DNA of 64,000 nucleotides from Bradyrhizobium sp. SZCCT0148 (GCF_018129985.1 NZ_JAFCKT010000018.1:18848-82847), one strand, 5' to 3'; shown: positions 28,541 through 37,592, counted from the stretch's first letter. Notes: generated from the letters alone by a model not told the origin. Made by a program: numbers and translations.

Positions 28541-29623
28541 TTGAAGCTCTTTGCCTGCCAGGCCTGCGGCAACGTTCTCTATTTCGAGAACCGTGCCTGC
28601 GAACGCTGTGGCCACCAGGTCGCCTTCCTGCCGGAAAAGGAGACGATGTCGGCGATCGAGCCCGACGGCGAAGCCTGGAAGATCCTGGCGGAGGAGGGCG
28701 AAAGCCGGATGCTGTGCCGGAATGCCGCGTACGATGCCTGCAACTGGCTGACGGATGCGGGCGATACCACCGGCTATTGCCGCGCCTGCCGTCACAACGG
28801 CATCGTGCCGGATCTGTCCGATCCCGCCCAGCTTGCCGGCTGGCGCGAACTGGAGGTGGCCAAGCACCGCCTGTTCTACTCCCTGATCCGCTGGAAGCTG
28901 CCGCTTCGGACCCGGCAGGACGACCCCGAGCATGGTCTGATCTTCCATTTCCTGGCCGACGATCCCAGCAGCGGAGAGAAGGTCATGACCGGCCACGACA
29001 ACGGTCTGATCACGATCGCGCTCACCGAGACCGACGACATCGAGCGCGAGCGGCGCAGGCTCGAGATGGGCGAGCCCTATCGGACGCTGCTCGGCCATTT
29101 CCGCCATGAGGTCGGGCACTATTTCTGGGACGTACTGGTCCGCGACGGCGGCAAGCTCGAGGAATGCCGCGCGGTCTTCGGCGACGATTCCACCGATTAC
29201 GGCCAGGCCCTGCAGCGTCACTATGCCGAAGGCGCGCCACCCGATTGGCAGCAGAACTATGTCTCGGCCTACGCCACCATGCACCCCTGGGAAGATTTCG
29301 CCGAGACCTGGGCGCACTACCTCCACATCGTCGACACCCTGGAGATGGCCAGCGAGTTCGGCATGGAGGTGCGGCCCAAGATCGACCGCGACGGGGAGTT
29401 GACGGCGCGCATCCGGTTCAACCCCTACGAGGCCCGGGACGTCCAGGCGCTCGTCGACGCATGGCTGCCTTTCACCTTCGCCATGAACAGCGTCAACCGC
29501 GCCATGGGCGCGCGCGACCTCTATCCCTTCATCCTGTCGCAGGCCGTGGTCGCCAAGCTGGACTTCATTCACAACCTGGTTCGGGACGTCGCCAAATCGG
29601 CGTCCATGCCCAAAAAGGGGTAA
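28541..29623 (+). CDS. Zinc-ribbon putative metallopeptidase (DUF2248 type)
   Basis: The 360-residue protein starts at a TTG preceded by AAGAGGATAAATC. An N-terminal zinc ribbon (CQACG at 8-12, CERCG further on, then a second Cys pair CRACR) is followed by the peptidase-like domain with HEVGHYFW, His189-Glu190-x-x-His193, which is the HExxH zinc motif, and a downstream EDFAETWAHYLH that likely supplies the third ligand. The family is called putative zinc-binding peptidase; its substrate is unknown. It is divergent from the triple-PAS kinase. Confidence 0.88.
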   Translation: MKLFACQACGNVLYFENRACERCGHQVAFLPEKETMSAIEPDGEAWKILAEEGESRMLCRNAAYDACNWLTDAGDTTGYCRACRHNGIVPDLSDPAQLAGWRELEVAKHRLFYSLIRWKLPLRTRQDDPEHGLIFHFLADDPSSGEKVMTGHDNGLITIALTETDDIERERRRLEMGEPYRTLLGHFRHEVGHYFWDVLVRDGGKLEECRAVFGDDSTDYGQALQRHYAEGAPPDWQQNYVSAYATMHPWEDFAETWAHYLHIVDTLEMASEFGMEVRPKIDRDGELTARIRFNPYEARDVQALVDAWLPFTFAMNSVNRAMGARDLYPFILSQAVVAKLDFIHNLVRDVAKSASMPKKG

Positions 29624-29810
29624 GGCCTCTGGGCGGCGCGGGCCCCGCCCCCCGAGCCCGTGTCGGTCTTGCGCTGGTACGCCAGACGGCCGGGATTTAG
29701 ACCGTTGCCTCCGGCCCATTTTGATGTACCACGGGAGCCACACGGCCCGTCCCCCATAGGCCCGAACGGCCAGGGAAGGGTCCCGCCCAAGGTCGAGACT
29801 CAAGAAAAGC

Positions 29811-31826
29811 ATGTTCAAACGCATTCTGATCGCCAATCGCGGCGAAATCGCCTGCCGGGTCATCAAGACCGCGCGCCGCATGGGAATTGAGACGGTTGCG
29901 GTCTACTCCGAAGCCGACCGCGACGCCCTCCATGTCGAGATGGCCGACGAGGCCGTGCTGATCGGCCCGCCGGCGGCGGCCGAGAGCTATCTGGTGATCG
30001 AGAAGATCGTCGAGGCCTGCCGCAAGACGGGCGCGCAGGCCGTGCATCCCGGCTACGGATTCCTCTCCGAGCGCGAGGCGTTTCCGAGTGCGCTGGAAGC
30101 TGCCGGCATCGTCTTCATCGGCCCGAACCCGGGCGCGATCGCAGCGATGGGCGACAAGATCGAGTCGAAGAAGGCGGCCGCCAAGGCCAAGGTCTCGACC
30201 GTGCCCGGCTATCTCGGCGTGATCGAGGACGACAAGCACGCGGTCAAGATCGCCGACGAGATCGGTTATCCCGTGATGATCAAGGCTTCGGCCGGCGGTG
30301 GCGGCAAGGGCATGCGGATCGCACATTCGACCGCCGAGGTCGCGGAAGGTTTCAACCTCGCCAAGGCGGAGGCGAAAGCCTCGTTCGGCGACGACCGCGT
30401 CTTCGTCGAGAAGTTCATCGTCGATCCCCGCCACATCGAGATCCAGGTGCTGGGCGACAAGCACGGCAACGTCGTCTATCTCGGCGAGCGCGAATGCTCG
30501 ATCCAGCGCCGCAACCAGAAGGTCATCGAGGAGGCGCCGTCGCCGCTGCTCGACGAGGCCACCCGTCGCAAGATGGGCGAGCAGGCGGTCGCGCTGGCCA
30601 AGGCCGTGAACTATGATTCCGCCGGCACCGTCGAGTTCGTCGCAGGCCAGGACAAGAGCTTCTACTTCCTGGAGATGAACACCCGTCTCCAGGTCGAGCA
30701 TCCCGTCACCGAGCTCGTCACGGGCATCGACCTCGTCGAGCAGATGATCCGTGTCGCCGCCGGGGAAAAGCTCGGCATCGCGCAGAAGGACGTCACGCTG
30801 ACCGGATGGGCGGTGGAATCGCGCCTCTACGCCGAAGATCCGTTCCGCAACTTCCTGCCCTCGATCGGGCGCCTGGTGAAGTACCGGCCGCCTGCGGAAG
30901 TGAGCAAGGACGGCATCACCGTGCGTAACGACACCGGCGTGCAGGAGGGCGGCGAGATCTCGATCCATTACGATCCGATGATCGCAAAGCTCGTCACGCA
31001 TGCACCTTCGCGCGCGGCCGCGATCGAGGCGCAGGCGACCGCGCTGGATTCCTTCTACGTCGACGGCATCCGCCACAACATTCCGTTCCTGTCGGCGCTG
31101 ATGCATCATCCGCGCTGGCGCGAGGGGCGGCTGTCGACCGGCTTCATTGCCGAGGAATTCCCCAAGGGCTTTGCGGTCCGCGTGCCGGAAGGCGAGGTCG
31201 CCCGGCGCATCGCCGCGGTCGGCGCCGCCATCGATCACGTGCTGGGTGAGCGCAAGCGGCAGATCTCGGGGCAGATGGGTGGCCGCGTCGTGCTGCGCGA
31301 GCGTCGCCGCGCGGTCTGGCTCGACCGTCAGGAGATCCAGCTCGAGGTCGCTCGCGAGGGCGACGCCATCGCGGTGCGTTTCGTCGACGCCGCGGGCAAG
31401 GCCGGCAATTCGCATCTGCTGGCCTCGCCGTGGAAGCCGGGTGATCCGGTCTGGCAAGGCACCATCGACGGCCACTTGGTTGCTGTGCAGGTGCGGCCAA
31501 TTCCCAACGGCATCCGCCTCGCGCATCAGGGCGTCGAGGTCCCGGTCTATGTCTGGACCGAAGCGGAAGCGACTTCGGCGCGGCTGATGCCGGTGACGAC
31601 GGCCTCCGACACCGGCAAGAAGCTGCTGTGCCCGATGCCTGGGCTCATCGTCTCGATTGCGGTGACGGAAGGGCAGGAGGTCAAGGCCGGCGAGACGCTG
31701 GCGGTGGTTGAAGCCATGAAGATGCAGAACGTGCTGCGCGCCGAGCAGGACGGCACCGTGAAGAAGGTCCACGCCAGTCCCGGCGCGACGCTCGCGGTGG
31801 ACGCGCTGATCCTGGAGTTTGCGTAA
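29811..31826 (+). CDS. pccA: Propionyl-CoA carboxylase alpha subunit (biotin carboxylase/BCCP)
   Basis: This 671-residue protein has the biotin carboxylase domain (MFKRILIANRGEIACRV start, ATP grasp loop KASAGGGGKGMRIA, ERECSIQRRNQKVIEEAPS, FLEMNTRLQVEHPVTE), a BT domain and a C-terminal biotinyl domain with EAMKMQN, biotinylated Lys637. It carboxylates biotin with bicarbonate and ATP, and works with a beta subunit (not in this window) to make methylmalonyl-CoA. Length and the middle BT region match alphaproteobacterial PccA better than methylcrotonyl-CoA carboxylase, which is the main alternative. The next genes encode an oxaloacetate decarboxylase and acylphosphatase. Confidence 0.9.
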   Translation: MFKRILIANRGEIACRVIKTARRMGIETVAVYSEADRDALHVEMADEAVLIGPPAAAESYLVIEKIVEACRKTGAQAVHPGYGFLSEREAFPSALEAAGIVFIGPNPGAIAAMGDKIESKKAAAKAKVSTVPGYLGVIEDDKHAVKIADEIGYPVMIKASAGGGGKGMRIAHSTAEVAEGFNLAKAEAKASFGDDRVFVEKFIVDPRHIEIQVLGDKHGNVVYLGERECSIQRRNQKVIEEAPSPLLDEATRRKMGEQAVALAKAVNYDSAGTVEFVAGQDKSFYFLEMNTRLQVEHPVTELVTGIDLVEQMIRVAAGEKLGIAQKDVTLTGWAVESRLYAEDPFRNFLPSIGRLVKYRPPAEVSKDGITVRNDTGVQEGGEISIHYDPMIAKLVTHAPSRAAAIEAQATALDSFYVDGIRHNIPFLSALMHHPRWREGRLSTGFIAEEFPKGFAVRVPEGEVARRIAAVGAAIDHVLGERKRQISGQMGGRVVLRERRRAVWLDRQEIQLEVAREGDAIAVRFVDAAGKAGNSHLLASPWKPGDPVWQGTIDGHLVAVQVRPIPNGIRLAHQGVEVPVYVWTEAEATSARLMPVTTASDTGKKLLCPMPGLIVSIAVTEGQEVKAGETLAVVEAMKMQNVLRAEQDGTVKKVHASPGATLAVDALILEFA

Positions 31827-31840
31827 CTAAGCGCATTCGC

Positions 31841-31979
31841 GTGTCCCGGACCCGATGCAACGCATTCGCGTTGCTTCGCAGAGCCGGGACCCAGATCGTT
31901 GGCGGATCACTCCAGCAGCATGGGCCCCGGCTCAGCAGCGCAGCGCTGAAGGGCGCCGCGCTGCGTCCGGGGCACGAGA
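31841..31979. repeat. Dispersed intergenic palindromic repeat, copy 1
   Basis: The 139-bp segment begins GTGTCCCGGAC and ends GTCCGGGGCAC (then GAG), so the ends are inverted repeats with one mismatch. Inside are GTTGCTTCGCAGAGCCGGGA and ATGGGCCCCGGCTC. A second copy lies at 61193-61344 with the same order of blocks. It fills most of the pccA to oxaloacetate decarboxylase gap. Confidence 0.75.
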
Positions 31980-32047
31980 GTGCCATATTTCCGTTGCTCG
32001 CGATAACGGAGTATGATGCAGCCTTCGCGATCCTATGAGACAGCAAC

Positions 32048-32914
32048 ATGGCCTTTCGTTCCCGCCGCGAGAAACTGCGCTCCATCCTGTCGGGCTCGGA
32101 TTGCGTCCATCCCGGCTCGGTCTATGATGCGATCTCGATCCGCATCGCCGAGGATCTCGGCTTTCCGCTTGGCATGTTCGGCGGCTCGGTCGCTTCGCTG
32201 GCAGTGCTCGGCGATCCCGATATCACGCTGATCACGCTCACCGAGCTTGCCGAGCAGATGCGGCGGATGTCGCGCGCTTCGACGCTCCCCGTGCTGGTCG
32301 ATGCCGATCACGGCTATGGCAATGCGCTCAATGTCCGCCGCACGGTGCAGGAGCTGGAGGCGGCCGGCGCTGCCGGCCTCACCATCGAGGACACGCTGCT
32401 GCCGGCCGCCTTCGGTGAGGCCAAGGCGCAGCTGATTTCGCTCGAGGAAGGCGTCGGCAAGATGAAGGCGGCGCTCGACGGTCGCAGCGATCCTTCGCTG
32501 GTCATCATGGGCCGCACCGGTGCTGCCTCGATCAGCTCGATCGAGGACGCGATCAGGCGTGCCAAGGCGTATGAGGCGACGGGCGTGGATGCGCTGTTCT
32601 TCACCGGTCTCAAGTCGCGCGCCGAACTCGAGGCGATTGCCTCTGCAACGCGTCTCCCCCTCGTGCTCGGTGGTGCGCCGGAGGAAATGAACGCGATCGA
32701 TGACCTCGCTGGCCGGCGCGTGCGCATCGCGCTGCAGGGCCACGCGCCGATCGCCGCGGCGACTCAGGCCGTCTACGAGACCCAGAAGGCATTGCGCGAA
32801 GGCACGGCGCCAAAGGACCTGAACGGATTGCCGTCGGCGGAGTTGACCAACCGCGTCATGCGCGCGGCCGAGGTCAAGGCACGCAGCGCCGACTTTCTCG
32901 GGCTGAAAAAATGA
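32048..32914 (+). CDS. Oxaloacetate decarboxylase (isocitrate lyase/PEP mutase superfamily)
   Basis: A 288-residue alpha/beta barrel of the isocitrate lyase/PEP mutase superfamily. DADHGYGNALNVRRTV is the metal-binding stretch, GLTIEDTLLP follows, and IMGRTGAAS lies further on. The wording matches the PA4872-type oxaloacetate decarboxylases, which split oxaloacetate to pyruvate and CO2 and can also act on 3-methyloxaloacetate. The acylphosphatase gene overlaps its 3' end by 4 bp (ATGA), so the two are coupled. A role around propionate or anaplerotic flux with pccA is suggested by position. Confidence 0.88.
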   Translation: MAFRSRREKLRSILSGSDCVHPGSVYDAISIRIAEDLGFPLGMFGGSVASLAVLGDPDITLITLTELAEQMRRMSRASTLPVLVDADHGYGNALNVRRTVQELEAAGAAGLTIEDTLLPAAFGEAKAQLISLEEGVGKMKAALDGRSDPSLVIMGRTGAASISSIEDAIRRAKAYEATGVDALFFTGLKSRAELEAIASATRLPLVLGGAPEEMNAIDDLAGRRVRIALQGHAPIAAATQAVYETQKALREGTAPKDLNGLPSAELTNRVMRAAEVKARSADFLGLKK

Positions 32915-33210
32915 GCCAAGCCATCCTCCAGGTAATGATTCACGGGCGCGTGCAGGGCGTCGGCTATCGGGCCTGGCTCGAGTCGCAGGCGACTGCAAGC
33001 GGCCTCGAAGGCTGGGTGCGCAATCGCCGCGACGGCTGCGTCGAAGCGCTGTTCGCGGGAGCGCCGAAGCATGTTGCCGATATGGTCGCGCTGTGCCGCC
33101 ACGGGCCGCCGTCCTCACGCGTGGACAGCGTGACGAGCGAGACGGGGAGCGCGGATGAGCTGAACCTGCGCAGGGCAGGGGAAGCGTTTTCGGTGTTGCC
33201 GACGGTGTAA
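32911..33210 (+). CDS. acyP: Acylphosphatase
   Basis: A 99-residue protein with the acylphosphatase signature GRVQGVGYRAW, where the Arg binds phosphate, and WVRNRRDGCVEALF, where the Asn is catalytic. It hydrolyses acyl phosphates such as carbamoyl or acetyl phosphate. Its start overlaps the upstream stop (ATGA). Length is normal (about 90-100). Confidence 0.93.
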   Translation: MSQAILQVMIHGRVQGVGYRAWLESQATASGLEGWVRNRRDGCVEALFAGAPKHVADMVALCRHGPPSSRVDSVTSETGSADELNLRRAGEAFSVLPTV

Positions 33211-33253
33211 GTGCATCCCCCGCGTCCCGCACGCGGGGTGAGGCGAAGAGCCA

Positions 33254-34774
33254 TCACCTTGGCAGCTTGGCGATCGCCTCGCTCAGTTCGTGGATTTCAT
33301 ACGGCTTGCGCAGGATCGGAAAATCGCCGCGCACGCCGGCGGCGACCTCGCTGTAGCCGGTGGCGAGCAGGATCGGCAAGCCAGGGCGGATCTGGCGGAG
33401 ATGATGGGCGAGGGTGAGGCCGTCCATCTTGCCGGGCATGACGATGTCGGAGAACACGAAGTCGACGCCGTTGCTTTCGATCTCACGCAAGGCGGCTTCG
33501 GCGTCCGCGACCCGGCGCACCTGGTAGCCGAGCTGTTCGAGCAGGCCGACGCTGACGAGCGCGACGTCCGGATTGTCCTCCACGAGCAAGACCGTGCCGC
33601 TGCCTTGGAAAGCCGGTTCTCCCGTCATCTCTTGTGATGGGACTTCGTTCCCACGCGGCAGCAGGATGGTGAACGTCGTGCCCTTGCCGAGCTCGCTTGT
33701 GACCTTCACCGTGCCGCCGGCCTGATGGGCGAAGCCGTGGACCTGGGACAGGCCGAGGCCCGTGCCTTTTCCGATCGGCTTGGTGGTGAAGAACGGCTCG
33801 AAGATCTTGTCGAGGACGTCGGAGGGAATGCCGAGCCCGGTGTCGGTGACGTCGATTGCAACGAAGTCGCCGGCGAGCGGCGCCTCGTCGAGTGCAACAT
33901 TGCGCGCGCCGATCGTCACCGTGCCGCCGTCGGGCATCGCGTCGCGGGCATTGATGACCAGGTTGAGCAGCGCGGTCTCGAGTTCCGAGGCGTCGGTCTT
34001 GAGCGGCCAGACGTCACGGCCGATCTCGAAGGCCAGGCGCACGGAGCTGCCGACGCCGGCATCGAGCACCTCGCGGATCGCAGCGATGCGTTCGGCGAAA
34101 TCGATCGCCTGCGGATTGACGCTCTGCCGCCGCGCGAAGGTAAGGAGCTGGTTGGTGAGCGCCGCGCCGCGCTTGGTGGCGGTTTCGATCGCCGAGACCG
34201 CGCGCTGAAGCTTGACGGGGTCGTCGGCCCCTCGCTTCAGCATGTGCAGGCTGCCGCTGATGATCATCAACAGGTTGTTGAAGTCGTGGGCGACCCCGCC
34301 CGTGAGCTGTCCCAGCGCATCGAACTTCTGGGACTCGGCGAGCTGCTTCTGCATCGCCTCAAGCTTGAGCTGGGTGTTGCGGCGCTCGGTGATGTCGCGC
34401 GTGATCTTGGCGAAGCCGACCAGCTCACCGCCCTCGTAGATCGGGTCGATGACCACGCTTGCCCAGAAGAAGGTGCCGTCCTTGCGAACGCGCCAGCCTT
34501 CCTCCTCGTAGCGGCCCTTTTCCCTGGCGATGCCGAGCGCGCGGCCCGGCTTGCCGTTGGCGCGGTCGCTTTCGGTGTAGAAGCGGGAGAAGTGCTGGCC
34601 GAGAATCTCGCCCGGCGAGTAGCCCTTGATACGCTCGCCGCCGATGTTCCAGCTCGTGATGATCCCCTTGGGATCGAGCATGTAGAGGGCGTAGTCCGCA
34701 ACTCCCTCAACCAACAGCCGGAAACTACGTTCGCTTTCGAACAAGTCTCTCTGCTGACTGAATTTTTCGACCAT
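33254..34774 (-). CDS. PAS hybrid sensor histidine kinase
   Basis: The 506 residues from ATG 34774 contain one PAS domain (SFRLLVEGVADYALYMLDPKG, about 12-130; quoted in part), a HisKA box GVAHDFNNLLMII, an HATPase domain (GTGLGLSQVHGF) and a C-terminal receiver (FVFSDIVMPGKMDG). The frame is open up to 35008, but the EcfG promoter at 34800-34824 puts the transcript start near 34793, so upstream codons, including the MTEIS part that arises from a palindrome, are outside the gene. It is soluble and a paralogue of the triple-PAS kinase, without the two extra PAS domains. Confidence 0.9.
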   Translation of the reverse strand: MVEKFSQQRDLFESERSFRLLVEGVADYALYMLDPKGIITSWNIGGERIKGYSPGEILGQHFSRFYTESDRANGKPGRALGIAREKGRYEEEGWRVRKDGTFFWASVVIDPIYEGGELVGFAKITRDITERRNTQLKLEAMQKQLAESQKFDALGQLTGGVAHDFNNLLMIISGSLHMLKRGADDPVKLQRAVSAIETATKRGAALTNQLLTFARRQSVNPQAIDFAERIAAIREVLDAGVGSSVRLAFEIGRDVWPLKTDASELETALLNLVINARDAMPDGGTVTIGARNVALDEAPLAGDFVAIDVTDTGLGIPSDVLDKIFEPFFTTKPIGKGTGLGLSQVHGFAHQAGGTVKVTSELGKGTTFTILLPRGNEVPSQEMTGEPAFQGSGTVLLVEDNPDVALVSVGLLEQLGYQVRRVADAEAALREIESNGVDFVFSDIVMPGKMDGLTLAHHLRQIRPGLPILLATGYSEVAAGVRGDFPILRKPYEIHELSEAIAKLPR

Positions 34775-34799
34775 TCCGGGACCCCGCATAACTGGGGCA

Positions 34800-34824
34800 A
34801 ACGCCGCGAGGGATGGATGGTTCC
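34800..34824 (-). promoter_or_regulatory. EcfG-type general stress promoter
   Basis: Minus strand: GGAAC (34820-34824), 16-bp spacer, CGTT (34800-34803). Exact consensus. The expected start of transcription is about 34793, some 19 nt before the kinase ATG at 34774, which decides between several in-frame starts. Confidence 0.78.
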
Positions 34825-34881
34825 CCACCGGTGGAGCATTTTTAGGCAGATATCCCGCACTCGTACCGGCCCCAAGCCAAC

Positions 34882-34910
34882 TTGACAAGGGAACGGTCTT
34901 GTCAGATATT
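34882..34910 (+). promoter_or_regulatory. Sigma-70-type promoter of the GbsR-like gene
   Basis: TTGACA (34882-34887), 17-bp spacer, GATATT (34905-34910). The expected start point falls at about 34917, which is the A of the ATG, so the mRNA is probably leaderless. Confidence 0.6.
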
Positions 34911-34928
34911 TCTGTCATGACAGAAATA
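34907..34928. promoter_or_regulatory. 22-bp perfect palindrome over the regulator start codon
   Basis: The arms TATTTCTGTCA and TGACAGAAATA are exact reverse complements with no spacer, centred between 34917 and 34918. The ATG of the GbsR-like gene (34917-34919) is inside it, as is an unused ATG on the other strand. It overlaps the predicted start of transcription, the usual place for an autorepressor site. Confidence 0.7.
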
Positions 34929-35474
34929 ACCGGAAGAAAGAGACTACCCGCCGCCGTTGAGCGCTTCATCCTGCATTGGGGCGACATGGGGGACGAGTGG
35001 GGTGTCAATCGCTCGGTCAGCCAGATTCACGGGCTGCTTTATCTCGCCGAGGCGCCGATGACGGCGGAGGACATCGCCGAGACCCTCGGCATGGCGCGCT
35101 CGAACGTCTCCAACTCGCTCAAGGAGCTACTCGCCTGGAATCTGATCAGGCGCGTGCCGATCCTCGGTGACCGCCGCGACCATTACGAGGCCGAGACCGA
35201 TATCTGGGAGGTCGCCGCCCGCATCGCGGCGCGGCGCAAGGAGCGGGAGCTCGATCCGGCGATCGCGGCACTCAGGGTCTGCGTGTCCGATGCCGCGGGC
35301 GATCCCACCATCAACCCGGTCGCGAGCAAACGACTGAAGGAGATGCTCGCCTTCACCGAGCTCGCCGATCACTGGTTCATGCAGATGCTGAAGGTGCCGC
35401 GGCCGCGGCTGGTCGCCTTGATGCGGCTTGGCGAAAAGATCGCCAGCCTGCTGCCGCTGGGCAAGGTCAAATAG
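34917..35474 (+). CDS. GbsR/MarR-type transcriptional regulator
   Basis: A 185-residue protein of the GbsR type (MarR-related), with a winged helix MTAEDIAETLGMARSNVSNSL at about residues 47-67 preceded by VSQIHGLLYLAEAP. Homologues are usually about 180 residues and start near the FILHWGDMG stretch, supporting ATG 34917 over the TTG 18 nt upstream. The ATG lies at the predicted transcription start and inside a palindrome, so the gene may be autoregulated through a leaderless mRNA. The two downstream genes follow at 16 bp and a 4-bp overlap. Confidence 0.85.
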   Translation: MTEITGRKRLPAAVERFILHWGDMGDEWGVNRSVSQIHGLLYLAEAPMTAEDIAETLGMARSNVSNSLKELLAWNLIRRVPILGDRRDHYEAETDIWEVAARIAARRKERELDPAIAALRVCVSDAAGDPTINPVASKRLKEMLAFTELADHWFMQMLKVPRPRLVALMRLGEKIASLLPLGKVK

Positions 35475-35490
35475 TTTTGAGGAGGGTGCG

Positions 35491-36156
35491 ATGACGTCGG
35501 CAAGGTTATCAGGCTCCAGCGCATCTTCCTCCGCTCACATCAAGCTACTCGACGACCGTCGCTTCCGCGCGCTGCTGTCGGACGAGGATTGGGGCCGCTT
35601 GCCGCTCGCGACCTGGCGGCGTTTCTCCAAGCGCGTCGCCGACGGCGACAGCATCGTCTATGTAGGCGTGATCGACGAGATCTCCTTCAGCGAGATCGGC
35701 TGGTGGGTCGCGCAAGCAGCGAGGCTGATCGGCGGGCCACTGCCGACCGGCCGCGACACCGGTGTTCCCATGATCGTCACGGTCACCGAGGACGGCACAA
35801 CCGGCGGTCAGACCTGGACCCGCATCTGCGCGCGCAAGCGCGGCTTTCCGAACGTGATCCATTCCGCCAAGCGTTTTGCCGGTCCAACCGGGCTCGAGGA
35901 ATATGTCGGCTTCGGCGTCTCGATGGCGCTCCGCACAGCGGTCGAAGACCAGACGCTGATCTTCCGCAGCGCAGGCTACGGGCTCCAGCTCGGACGCCTC
36001 TGGATTCCCTTGCCGCGCTGGCTGACGCCGGGCGATCTCACGGTGACGCACCGCGACCTCGGCAACGGCGCATTCCGCTTCACCCTTGATGTCATCCATC
36101 CGCGTTACGGTGCGCTGATCCACCAGTCCGCCACCTTCAGGGAGGCCATATCATGA
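35491..36156 (+). CDS. DUF4166 domain protein
   Basis: The 221-residue product starts at an ATG preceded by GAGGAGGGTGCG. It has the DUF4166 pattern, with TWRRFSKRVADGDSIVYVG, RFAGPTGLEEYVG (a conserved Gly-rich turn) and IPLPRWLTPGDLTVTHR. DUF4166 genes often sit beside SDR-type epimerases or saccharopine dehydrogenase-like enzymes, as here. Its own function is unknown. It overlaps the epimerase gene by 4 bp (ATGA). Confidence 0.8.
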   Translation: MTSARLSGSSASSSAHIKLLDDRRFRALLSDEDWGRLPLATWRRFSKRVADGDSIVYVGVIDEISFSEIGWWVAQAARLIGGPLPTGRDTGVPMIVTVTEDGTTGGQTWTRICARKRGFPNVIHSAKRFAGPTGLEEYVGFGVSMALRTAVEDQTLIFRSAGYGLQLGRLWIPLPRWLTPGDLTVTHRDLGNGAFRFTLDVIHPRYGALIHQSATFREAIS

Positions 36157-37589
36157 CGACGCTGTTGTGGACCCTCATCGCCATCCAGATCGTGATGGGC
36201 GTGTTCGACACCTTCTATCATCATGAGTTCACTGAACGCCTGGCCTGGCGCGTGTCGCAGCGCTTCGAGCTCAAGCTGCACGGCATCCGCAACATGCTCT
36301 ATGCGCTCTTGTTCCTCGTGCTCGGCTGGCTGGAGGTTTACGGATCGTTGGCGCTGCTGATCGTCGCGGTCCTGGTCGCCGAGATCGTCATCACCCTGAT
36401 GGATTTCGTCGAGGAGGATCTAAGCCGGAAGCTGCCGCCGAGCGAGCGCATCAATCACACGCTGCTCGCGATCAATTACGGCGCCATTCTCGTGCTGCTG
36501 CTGCCGGTGCTGACCGAGTGGGCGATGCAGCCCTTCGGCGTGAGCGTGATGAACCAGGGCCTGCTCAGCATCGCCGCCACCGCCTGCGCGCTCGGTGCGG
36601 CCCTGTGCGGCCTCAGGGACTTTGCGGCGATGCGCCGGCTCGGCCGCATGCGAAGCGTGCCGGCGGCCGAACTCGTCGAAAAGCTTCCCGGCCGCAAGAC
36701 CGTGCTGATCACGGGCGCTACCGGCTTCATCGGCAGCCGCCTCGCGGCAAGCCTCAGCGGCGCCGGGCATCACGTCATCGCGCTGATCCGCAATCCCGCA
36801 AAGGCCGAGATGCTGCCGCCGCCGGTGACGCTGATCACCAGCCTCGATCAGCTCGCTGCGGACACGCCGATCGACGCCATCGTCAATCTCGCCGGCGAGC
36901 CGATCGGCAACGGTCTGTGGACCGAGGCGAAGCGCGCGAAGATCCTTGGCTCGCGCATCGAGGTGACCGGCGAGGTTGTCAAACTGATCGCACGACTCGT
37001 CCGCAAGCCCGAGGTGCTGGTCAGCGGCTCCGCGATCGGCTGGTACGGATTGTGGGCCGATCAGGTGCTGACGGAGTCGGCAAAGTCGCACGCCTGTTTC
37101 AGCCACGAGCTCTGTGCGGCCTGGGAGAAGGCGGCGCGGCCAGCGGAGGAGCTTGGCGTCCGCGTGGTCTGTTTGCGCATCGGGCTCGTGCTCGGCACCG
37201 AAGGCGGCTTCGTCACGCGCCTGCTGACGCCGTTCGAGTTCGGCCTCGGCGGTCCCATCGGCACCGGACGGCAGTGGATGTCCTGGATCGAGCGTGACGA
37301 TCTGATCCGGCTGATCGCCTATGTGATGGCGACGCCCGATCTCGCCGGCCCCGTCAACGCCACCGCGCCGATTCCCGTCACCAATGCCAAGTTCACCGAG
37401 GAGCTCGGCCGCCGCCTGCATCGGCCCGCCGTGGTCCGCGTTCCCGGCGGTCTGCTCCGCCGGATCGGCGGCGGCTTTGCCGACGAGCTCTTGCTCGGCG
37501 GTCAGCGCGTGCTGCCCAACAAGGCGCTGAGCCGCGGTTTTGTGTTCCGGCACGAGACGCTGCGCAGCGCGTTCGAGGCGATATTGTGA
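36153..37589 (+). CDS. TIGR01777-type epimerase with an N-terminal membrane domain
   Basis: The 478 residues split into two parts. Residues 1-165 hold about four membrane helices (LLIVAVLVAEIVITL, GAILVLLLPVL and others). From about residue 182 comes an SDR-a epimerase of the TIGR01777 group: ITGATGFIGSRLA (NAD(P) loop), LAGEPIGNGLWTEAKR, SGSAIGWYG and the C-terminal GGQRVLPNKALSRGF. Normal family members are about 300 residues and soluble, so this is a fusion. It is the last gene of the regulator-DUF4166-epimerase operon. Confidence 0.88.
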   Translation: MTTLLWTLIAIQIVMGVFDTFYHHEFTERLAWRVSQRFELKLHGIRNMLYALLFLVLGWLEVYGSLALLIVAVLVAEIVITLMDFVEEDLSRKLPPSERINHTLLAINYGAILVLLLPVLTEWAMQPFGVSVMNQGLLSIAATACALGAALCGLRDFAAMRRLGRMRSVPAAELVEKLPGRKTVLITGATGFIGSRLAASLSGAGHHVIALIRNPAKAEMLPPPVTLITSLDQLAADTPIDAIVNLAGEPIGNGLWTEAKRAKILGSRIEVTGEVVKLIARLVRKPEVLVSGSAIGWYGLWADQVLTESAKSHACFSHELCAAWEKAARPAEELGVRVVCLRIGLVLGTEGGFVTRLLTPFEFGLGGPIGTGRQWMSWIERDDLIRLIAYVMATPDLAGPVNATAPIPVTNAKFTEELGRRLHRPAVVRVPGGLLRRIGGGFADELLLGGQRVLPNKALSRGFVFRHETLRSAFEAIL

Positions 37590-37592
37590 ACG

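Noticed and set aside
29697..31772. 691-codon minus-strand frame
   Set aside because: Antisense to pccA, whose biotin carboxylase and biotinyl motifs are unmistakable.
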